Shown here piece by piece: positions 55,437 to 64,000 of a stretch of DNA of 64,000 nt. Each line of letters starts with the position of its first letter. The first letter of the stretch is position 1. The notes below the pieces were generated by a model. It worked only from the letters and a program-made list of their open reading frames with translations. It was not told where the DNA came from and searched no databases. Where the stretch lies: assembly GCA_020747065.1 (NCBI GenBank), contig JAGMVK010000013.1:620001-684000 (forward strand). Direction: 5' to 3'. The position numbers were made by a program, and so were the translations under genes. The DNA is from Cadophora sp. MPI-SDFR-AT-0126. Its lineage: Eukaryota > Ascomycota > Leotiomycetes > Helotiales > Ploettnerulaceae.

Positions 55437-57397
55437 AGAAGGGGAGCTTGGAGGGCTGATGATTACGGTTTGTGAGTGTATAAGGGTTTTTGCGTTTTCG
55501 GAGATGGGAAAGTGACGGCTTTGTTTTATGAGTCTATGAGGTTCTGAGGACTTTGGGGATGGGGATTTGCTTGTGTGAGGGTAGCTTGGCGTTTAAGGAA
55601 TGGAGGTTTACGAAATATCCCATGGTATGTTTTTTCGAGGCACAGCGGCAATGGGCGTTGAAGAAGCTATCTTTTGAGCGGATTGCATCACTGAAAAGTC
55701 TACCTACAGTTACTAATATGGAGTGAGCTCAAGAGTGTGGCAGGACATCCGGAGTTCTTGATATTCTCCTTATTGTCCATGTTTACAGACTCGGAGAGAA
55801 TGTGACAGTGCTTTCCCTGGAAATGCTTGCCTACAACCCAAAATGGGATACCAGCTGATAGCTTGACTACCTGCATGCACAGTCAACGTTTATCCCAACA
55901 TCCCGAACAGCATCGCATGTTGGTTTGAAAGATAAGCAAGGGTTTGCTCTCCGTTCTCTTCATTTAGACTAATATTGAAAAAGACACCACCGAATACTTT
56001 CCCGCCAGCATTTCTTGCTTGTAGAAAATGAATGAAATGCAAATAGACTCTGTTGGATCGATACATCTGAAAACCTCCGATCGACTTGTTGATAGCCAGT
56101 AAACTGTTTTCGGACCAATAGCAAAAACTTTCGGTCACCGACAAAAACATAGGATTTGAACCGAAGAATAACCTCGAAAAATAGAGAACATGCTCAACGA
56201 CGGATATAAGACAGAAAGCGCAAGAAGCGCAATGAAAATAAAATATTTCTTGGAACATTTTTCATTTCTTTTCTTTCCTTCTCTCCGGCTTGTCTCCGGG
56301 ATCAACGATGATTCACTTAGTCACGAAATAGGGGTCGCATTCAGGTCGGATTTGTAGCCACACTCGCCCCCCACTACCAAGTTACCCAACGACAGTCGCT
56401 GGGCGCTGCGCCTCCGTTGATCGGCTTTTGAGATGATGATTTGCTCGTTGCAAGACCAGCATACGCAATCCCAAAGGCTGTTTTGCTTGAGGGAGAATAG
56501 GCAGGCAGGTAGAAAAGAGGAACAGATGAAGCAGGTCACCGTATCAAAGAACTCGAGGAACAATATTAAGCTCGAACTCGGACTCGAACTCTTGCTATTG
56601 TCTGCTCAGATTTCTTTGATCGAGTGTTGACCAGCTGCCCCTTTCTCGGGAGAGGGCCTTTATCATCCTGCATCGCTCTAACCGTTCCTTACCTTAGCGA
56701 CCCTCGCTAGTCCGATAGATTTGGCAGATTGTCACTCTGCGTGCAACTCTTACCCCATCCCGGTCAGTCAAGCCTAGCCAGGCGACTTTAATTTACCTAC
56801 CTCAACCAAGTTTGCTGCTTCTCCTCATTTCTCTCTCCTCTCCAGCTTCAATTGACCAACTCACACCGCAGAGAGTCAGCAGCTTGCGTTGTTAGAGTCG
56901 GATTCAACATCAAAAGCTTCAAGGCTGTCTAGCTGCCCGTCAAGTCGCAATTCCAACCTTCACCGCAGAAATTCAGTGAGTACCAACAATTCAGTCCCCC
57001 CAACTCTACCTTCCCACTTCCCGCAGTCAACATACCCGGTACGAAGTTTGTATGTATCTGCATCAAATTAGAGGATTTGTTGCCGGTTCTTCTGCATCTG
57101 CAGCAGGTTGTTGAGCACTCATATCGAAGAAATGCAGCTTCTCGGTATCGCGTCTTGTTCAGCGTGAGGTTGTCTTTTGGAAGGGACCCAGACCGCCAGA
57201 TCACACGCCTTGATGACATAAATCACGATCAATATCCCAAAAATTCTGAGCTGCCTCTGTCTCAACGAGGCGTATATTATGAGGGCGTGGGGAGACCTTA
57301 CATGGGCTTGGGCTGATTATGATGTCTAGCAGAGACCCCGCCAACTACCTGTCGATGGCTTTATAGGACCGATTAAACGCCCTCTGAATTCAACAAA
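55437..57397. other. Upstream region of HMG-CoA reductase
   Basis: 2 kb without a supported gene. It would hold the sterol-responsive promoter and leader; I see no clear SRE box. A GAACTCG-type repeat lies near 56570-56590. Confidence 0.4.
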
Positions 57398-60300
57398 ATG
57401 GTCCGCTCATTACTCGGGACGTTCTTCCTCCCTACGAGAGCACGCGGCGCTACCGCAGCAGAACCTCCTGCGACTCCAGTCTGGGTGAACAAGAAAGTCA
57501 CTCCCCTCCTCCAAACCCTCTCCCGCCGAGCATGCCTCCACCCCATACATACAATCGTAATTGTTGCGGTTCTAGCTAGTACGACATACATTGGTCTCCT
57601 TGAAGGCAGTCTATTCGAGACTGCTACAACACTTGGAAAGGCGGATTGGGCATCGTTGAATGAAGGAAGTAGACAACTAAGGGTTGGTGCGGAAACGGGC
57701 TGGAAATGGCAAGCCACAGAAACAGATGCTCCAGTGTCCAAGGATGTGGATCACCTGGCCCTTCTTACGTTCGTGTTTCCGGATTCGTTGGCTGCTTCCT
57801 CCCCACAGAGCGCACCATTGTCGCATACCATCCCTCTCCCACAAAATCTTTCGGTTACAGAACTACCCCCAACTTCGAACCCACTCTCCGCAATTTCTCA
57901 GGATACGGCCCTAGCATATTCGATTCCATACGACCAAGCAGCCGAGTTTCTGGCCAGAGCTCAAGAGCTCCCGAATGCTATAACTTTGCCAAAGGATGAG
58001 AGTGCCCGCCATGGTCAGGAAGCCGAACCCATCAAGGAGGAGAAGATGTGGATTATGAAGGCTGCGAAGTCTTCTACCACCAAAAACAGTGTGAAAAACT
58101 GGGCTTCGAATGCATGGACCGAGTTCGTGGACTTACTCAAGAATGCCGAAACTTTGGATATCATCATCATGGTGTTGGGATATATCTCCATGCACCTGAC
58201 CTTCGTTTCTCTCTTCGTTTCCATGCGTCGTATGGGATCGAACTTTTGGCTGTTCGCTACAACTCTCTTTTCCTCGGTCTTCGCCTTCCTCTTTGGTCTG
58301 ATTGTCACAACTAAGATGGGTGTACCTCTGAACATGGTTCTCTTGTCTGAAGGTCTTCCTTTCTTGGTCGTCACTATTGGATTTGAGAAGGCAATTGTCT
58401 TGACCAAGGCCGTTCTCTCTGCATCTCTTGAGACGAGACGACCCCAGCCACAAGGCAGCCCAAGGCTCGGAGGAGCCGACCAAAAGTTTGGTGTTTCGCC
58501 AACTTCTATTCAGTACGCTGTCCAGGTCGCCATCAACGAGAAAGGCTACGAAATTGTCAGAGACTACGTTATTGAGATTTGTATCTTGGTTGCAGGAGCG
58601 GCGTCTGGTGTACAGGGAGGACTACAACAGTTCTGTTTCCTTGCCGCTTGGATTTTGGTCTTCGACTGTATCCTGCTCTTCACATTTTACACCGCGATTT
58701 TGAGCATCAAGCTCGAAATTAACCGAATCAAACGCCACGTCGCTCTCCGCCAGGCCTTGGAAGACGATGGAGTCGACCACCAAGTTGCTGAGAATGTTGC
58801 TCAGAGCGATGAGTGGCCCAAAGCTGACAAATCTGGGAATAACGAGACCAACATATTTGGTCGTAAGGTCCGGGATAGCAGCGTTCCAAAATTCAAGGTT
58901 CTCATGGTTTCCGGTTTTGTCATTGTCAACATTCTCAACCTTTGCACAATCCCCTTCAGAGGAGGGAAGAGCAATGCAGAAGCCCCATCTGTGACCGGAC
59001 TCTCTGGGCAGGGATTCGCCAGCGTTATGACTCCGCCACCGATGGATCCATTTAAGGTGGCGTCAAATGGTCTTGATGCTATCTTTGAAATGGCTAAGGC
59101 CAACGACAAATCTACTGTAGTCACAATTCTTGCGCCTATTAAGTACGAGCTAGAGTATCCTTCGGTTCACTACGGAAACATGGCTACTCGTGCCCCTATT
59201 GAGACGCAAAATGCCGAAGACAGCGAGTATGGTCGTGTTGTCGACAGTCTCTTGAAGAGCCTCGAGGATCCGATCCTCTCTAAGTGGATCGTGTTCGCCC
59301 TTGCTCTCAGTGTGATTTTGAACGGGTATCTCTTCAACGCTGCCAGATGGAGCATCAAGGAGCCTATCCAGATGCCGCCTCACCACGCTGTTGACCCTGC
59401 CGAACTCCATCGTGCAGAGCGTTTCAACGATGCGGCCACTGCCCAGCCTCCTAGACTTCCAGCTATCGGCAACGGTGCCGCAGACGCGATTTTACCTATA
59501 ACACCAGCTACCACAGATGATGAAGAGGACGAACTGATCATGCGCAGACGCCAACCTGAACCTGTCACAGATTCTCAGCCAGCTCTTCGACGAACACAAG
59601 CCCAAATGGAGCAGATGCTCAAGGAGAAGAGAGCTCACGATTTGACTGATAGGGAATTAGTGGAACTATCGCTCCAAGGCAAGATTGCGGGCTATGCTCT
59701 GGAGAAGACTCTTGGTGATACCACCCGCGCGGTCAAGATCAGAAGATCAATTATCTCGCGCACGCCTGCCACTGCCGAAACTACCAGCCTCTTGGAGAGC
59801 TCTCTGCTTCCATATGAACACTACGATTTCGACCGTGTGTTAGGTGCATGCTGCGAGAATGTTGTCGGTTATCTGCCCCTACCCCTTGGTGTTGCTGGCC
59901 CCATCGTCATTGATGGTCAAAGCTTCTTTATTCCTATGGCCACCACCGAAGGTGTTCTAGTCGCAAGTACGAGCAGAGGATCTAAAGCTATCAACGCTGG
60001 AGGCGGTGCAACTACTGTACTTGTCGGTGATGGAATGACTCGCGGCCCGTGTGTCTCCTTTGAAAGTCTTGCTCGTGCAGGTGCTGCCAAAGTCTGGCTC
60101 GACTCAAAGGCTGGCCAGAAGATCATGACAGATGCTTTCAACTCAACCAGTAGATTTGCCCGGCTCCAATCGATCAAGACAGCTCTGGCAGGTACATACT
60201 TGTACCCTCGATTCAAAACCACTACTGGAGACGCCATGGGCATGAACATGATTTCGAAGGGAGTGGAACATGCCCTTAGCGTCATGGCTACCGAAGCCGG

Positions 60301-61075
60301 CTTTGACGATATGGAGATTATTTCGGTTTCAGGAAATATGTGCACGGACAAAAAAGCGGCAGCTATCAACTGGATTGATGGCCGTGGCAAGAGTGTTGTT
60401 GCAGAGGCGATCATCCCCGGAGAAGTCGTTCGCAAGGTTTTGAAGTCTGATGTCGATGAACTGGTGGAATTGAACGTCGCCAAGAACCTTGTTGGTAGTG
60501 CTCTTGCTGGAGCTATGGGTGGTTTCAACGCTCATGCCGCCAATATCGTCGCTGCTATTTTCTTGGCCACAGGACAAGATCCAGCTCAGGTTGTTGAGAG
60601 CGCCAATTGCATCACCTTGATGAAAAAGTAAGTCATTCTTCCCATTGACCACCGGAAACGAACTGACCATGTTAGTCTCAATGGAGATCTTCAAATCAGC
60701 GTCTCAATGCCTTCAATCGAAGTCGGCACTCTAGGTGGAGGTACCATTCTTGAGCCACAAGCCGCCATGCTAGACATGCTAGGCGTCCGAGGCTCACACC
60801 CAACAAACCCCGGCGACAATGCTCGCAAACTTGCACGCATAATCGCAGCTGCTGTTCTGGCAGGAGAGCTGTCACTTTGCAGTGCTCTCAGAGCCGGCCA
60901 TCTCGTCAAGAGTCACATGGCGCACAACAGAAGTGCACCAGTGACACGAACAAATACTCCTGCGCCAGCCGGTGCTCAAACACCCGTCACATCAGCAATC
61001 TCCTCGATGCAGGAGAGAGCCGGTCTGGCCATGTCAGCCGCAGCAACACAGAGAGCTGCCGAGGCGAGGAGGTAG
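57398..61075 (+). CDS. HMG1: HMG-CoA reductase, ER membrane, class I
   Basis: Two exons (57398-60627, 60676-61075) give 1209 aa. It makes mevalonate, the committed step of ergosterol and isoprenoid synthesis, in the ER membrane. A first TM helix is at about 50-67 ([17 protein letters not shown]). The sterol-sensing domain lies at about 253-440 with five or more helices ([60 protein letters not shown]). Another TM helix is near 630-645. The catalytic half starts at about 760: [16 protein letters not shown], the Glu in [21 protein letters not shown], the Lys in [14 protein letters not shown] in exon 2, and the His in [13 protein letters not shown]. The tail is Ala/Thr/Pro-rich. The intron splits the LMKNLNGD codon. 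All core residues are present. Confidence 0.97.
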
Positions 61076-61901
61076 TACCTAGAAATGTACAGGGGAAAAC
61101 AGATGCATTTGCATTCACTGGAGTTTTGGGGCAGGCATTCAGCGTTTTTTGCTAGGGTTGAGCAGCCCGTAATTTTTGAAAATGCTCTGAAAAAGACAAA
61201 ATCCGTGCATGGGTTGTCGCAGACAAAGATTTTCTTAGCTGTCTTCAGCATTGGCCACTAGAATGGCCAAAGTAAGTAGAAAAAAATAGATTAATATTTG
61301 ATCGATGGAAAATGGCTTGCATCATGAAGTTTATGTTCTCAATATTTGAGTTTAGAGAGACGACTTTTACAAGTACTTGACAACTGCTCCTTTTCCATTC
61401 TCTAGTCCTCATTCATGACGAAGTTATGATAGCTCATTTTGAAAGAAATAGCATAGCCATTGCCGTTGGCCATCTATTAGCGGATCTTAACAGTGTTACC
61501 AGTTAAGGATCTTACTCGCTGGAGTGAAGTCTCGGAGTCTGAGTAGAACTTTGAAAGAGCTAGTCCAGAAACAAAGGATTATAGATGTGTGCCGATACCT
61601 TAGGGTAAGTCGCCGAGTACCTTCAAGACATTAGCTACTCTTGTAAAGCTGGTTTCAAGTCTTGTTGTTTCCGAAAAGGGGCACGGAGACTAAGCGAGCT
61701 TGTTCCACGTGATCAAGGCGGTGAGACTGGTCTGCTGTTCTTCAATGAGACGATTCTGCCATTCCTCTTGGAAAGCTCTAGAACGTTAGTGGATGGTTGT
61801 CTAAAGCTCTGACTTGAACTACAACTCTTTCAACTTTGTCTCAATTCCAAACTCTGTCAGAAAATACCCTCGATATTCTAATCTCTCTTAATACTCTCAA
61901 T
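61076..61901. other. Intergenic between HMG1 and STI1
   Basis: HMG1 3' UTR and STI1 promoter. A CTAGAACGTTAG-like word near 61780 and paired GGAAAGCTCTAGAAC bases could be a heat-shock element half-site group, but the match is weak. No gene seen. Confidence 0.4.
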
Positions 61902-63885
61902 ATGGCCGACGAACTCAAAGCTCTTGGTAATAAGGCGATCGCGGAGAAGAACTTCGACGAGGCTATGTGAGTACAACCCCTCTTGTTTACTTTCAGTTTC
62001 GAGGGATTTCAGGCTGGGACATGAGTCTCGTGTAATGCAACTCATGCGCATACTTCTCTATACACAAATCATAAGCTGACTGTATCGCAGCGCCAAATTT
62101 ACAGAGGCGATCGAAATCGAACCCACGAACCACATCCTGTACTCGAATCGTTCTGCTGCCTACGCATCAAAGAAGGACTACCAACATGCGCTGGAGGATG
62201 CCGACAAGGTTACCGAGATCAAGCCTGACTGGTCAAAGGGCTGGGGACGTAAAGGTGCTGCGAAGCATGGCTTGGGAGACCTCATTGGTGCTATGGATGC
62301 GTACGAGGAGGGATTGAAGCTGGATCCAAATAATGCGCAGAACAAGTCAGGTCTTGCTTCTGTCAAGCGTGCGATCGATGCTGAAGCCAGAGAAGGTGAG
62401 AATATAATGAATATATGGTAGCCAAGAATTCTACTGACTAGAACTAGATGGTATCACGGGAGATCCATCTGCTGGCCTCGGAGGCATGTTCAACGACCCT
62501 CAGCTCATCCAGAAGCTCGCTGCCAACCCAAAGACAAGCAAGCTTCTAGCAGATCCAACCTTTATGGCCAAGCTCCAGCAAATCAGAAACAACCCCAATG
62601 ATTCTCAGGCTATGTTCTCAGACCCTAGAATGATACAAGTGCTCGGGGTTCTAATGGGTGTGGACATGGATATGATGGGAGGCATGCCAGGCGCAGGGGG
62701 GGAGCCAGCTTCTGCACCACGGGAAGCCGAGGAGGATATTCCTATGCCAGACGCTCGACCAGCTTCTGCTCAGGCACAGCCAAAGAAGGAGCCGACCCCA
62801 GAGCCCGAGCCAGAGGATGAGGAGGCAGCTGAGAAGGCAAAAGCAAAGGCCGCTGCTGAGGAAGAGAAGAAGTTGGGCACGGAGAACTACAAGAAGAGGA
62901 ATTTCGACGAGGCTATCGCACATTATAGCAAGGCTTGGGAACTCTACAAGGATATCACTTACCTCAACAACCTTGGTGCTGCCTATTTTGAAAAAGGCGA
63001 GTACGACGAGGCCATCAAGGCATGTGAGAAGGCTGTCGAGGAAGGACGCGAGATCTATGCGGATTTCAAGATGATCGCTAAGTCATATTCCCGCATTGGT
63101 TCTTCGTACGAGAAGAAGGGAGATTTGCCCAAGGCCATTGAGAACTACAAGAAGTCTCTTACTGAGCACCGTACGCCAGAAACCGTCAACAAGCTCCGCG
63201 CCGCCGAGAAGAGCCAAGTTGAAGCTGCCAGACAAGCACTCATCGATCCCGAGAAGGCAGAGGAGGCTCGTGAGCTCGGCAATGCCAAATTCAAGGAGTC
63301 AGACTGGCCAGGTGCAGTTGCAGCATACACTGATATGATACAACGCGCACCAGAGGATCCACGAGGCTACAGTAATCGTGCCGCCGCATTCATCAAGCTT
63401 CTCGAATTTCCTAGCGCTATCGACGACTGCAACACAGCCATCAAGAAGGATCCTAAGTTCATCCGTGCCTACCTGCGTAAAGCCCAGGCTTACTTCGGCA
63501 TGAGGGAGTACTCCAAGTGTGTCGATGTGTGTAACGAGGCAGCGGAGGTGGATGTCACCAAGGCGAATGCGAGAGAAATCGAGCAACAGCTACAGAAGGC
63601 TTATGCCGCGATGTACAGCGCACGTGAGAACGAGACCGAGGAGCAAACGAAGGAGAGAATCCAGAAAGATCCAGAGGTAGCTATCGATCCTTCCCCACTA
63701 ATGCATACAGTCATTTGCTAATAGATCCATAGATCCTCGGCATTATGCAAGACCCCATTATGCAAAGCATCCTCCAACAAGCCCAAAGCGACCCAGCTGC
63801 TCTCCAAGAACACATGAAGAATCCCGGTATCCGCACGAAGATCCAGAAGTTGGTCGCTGCAGGTGTGATCCGCGTCGGTAGATGA
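61902..63885 (+). CDS. STI1: Sti1/Hop, Hsp70-Hsp90 organising co-chaperone
   Basis: Four exons (61902-61966, 62091-62395, 62448-63676, 63733-63885) give 583 aa. Layout: TPR1 about 1-120 (ALGNKAIAEKNFDEAIAKFT), DP1 about 140-190 (FNDPQLIQKLAANPKTSKLL), and an acidic Pro/Glu linker. TPR2A follows (about 265-390, LGTENYKKRNFDEAIAHYSK), then TPR2B (about 400-510, RELGNAKFKESDWPGAVAAY) and DP2 at the end (GIMQDPIMQSILQQAQSDPA). The TPR sets hold the EEVD tails of Hsp70 and Hsp90. The last intron has two acceptor AGs eight bases apart (63724 and 63732); only the second keeps DP2 in frame. If the intron is retained, the protein stops early and loses DP2. Confidence 0.96.
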
Positions 63886-64000
63886 TGATCAGCTCGTAGG
63901 GCAATTTGTGTGCGAGAAGGTTGTGGCCGGAAGGAAGCTAATGCAATGTCAATCTAACATTCGAGGTGTTCGTTGGAATGGAATGGTAAAATGACATGAC

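Noticed and set aside
56090..56165. Possible minus-strand tRNA (GGTTCAAATCC B-box-like word near 56150)
   Set aside because: No acceptor, D or anticodon stem can be built around it.
1..64000. Transposons, CRISPR arrays, rRNA genes or repeat-induced point mutation tracts
   Set aside because: No terminal repeats, transposase or polymerase motifs, spaced direct repeats, rRNA words or TA-rich mutated repeats were seen.

Overview
The window is nuclear DNA of a filamentous ascomycete (Pezizomycotina; the gene set would fit a leotiomycete, but I cannot fix the class). The signs are many short introns of about 45-170 nt with GTRAGT-like donors, CTAAC-like branch points and YAG acceptors, intron-bearing tRNA genes, a HET-domain gene, a Spa2 polarity gene, a Zn2Cys6 regulator and fungal-only families (RCR, DUF7492-like). 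I see no transposon, CRISPR array, rRNA gene or clear repeat-induced mutation. All exon borders were inferred by reading splice signals and protein continuity; nothing was checked against transcripts.

Layout. 0.5-5.1 kb: two intron-containing alanine tRNA genes, UGC on the plus and CGC on the minus strand, then the alanyl-tRNA synthetase gene with an apparent mitochondrial plus cytosolic start. 5.3-17 kb: housekeeping genes, namely an acidic protein of unknown function, an RCR-type membrane protein, VPS8 of the CORVET tether, a GPALPP/DUF3752 protein and a membrane RING-H2 ligase. 17-21 kb is gene-poor. 20.9-27 kb: cyclophilin H, a HET-domain gene and a secreted LPMO-like protein with an N-terminal histidine. 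29.4-30.4 kb: a metallo-beta-lactamase-fold hydrolase.

31.9-43.8 kb is the most interesting part. It is a compact block of six genes: a SnoaL/NTF2-like enzyme, an amidohydrolase-2 decarboxylase, an aldehyde dehydrogenase, a Zn2Cys6 regulator, a zinc alcohol dehydrogenase and a stilbene/carotenoid cleavage dioxygenase. Two pairs are divergent and share promoters. I read it as a candidate catabolic cluster for stilbene- or diarylpropane-type aromatics: the SnoaL-like protein may make or modify the stilbene, the dioxygenase splits it into two aromatic aldehydes, the dehydrogenases interconvert aldehyde, acid and alcohol, and the amidohydrolase decarboxylates a hydroxybenzoate. The regulator and the CreA-like GC boxes in the promoters would give induction and carbon repression. 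No ring-cleavage enzyme is in the window, so the pathway would have to finish elsewhere.

44.3-63.9 kb: housekeeping again, with SPA2, SSU72, an NBP2-like SH3 adaptor, nicotinamidase, HMG-CoA reductase and the Hsp70-Hsp90 co-chaperone STI1. A recurring compositional pattern is that several genes are C-rich in the coding strand over the 5' half and strongly G-rich over the 3' half.
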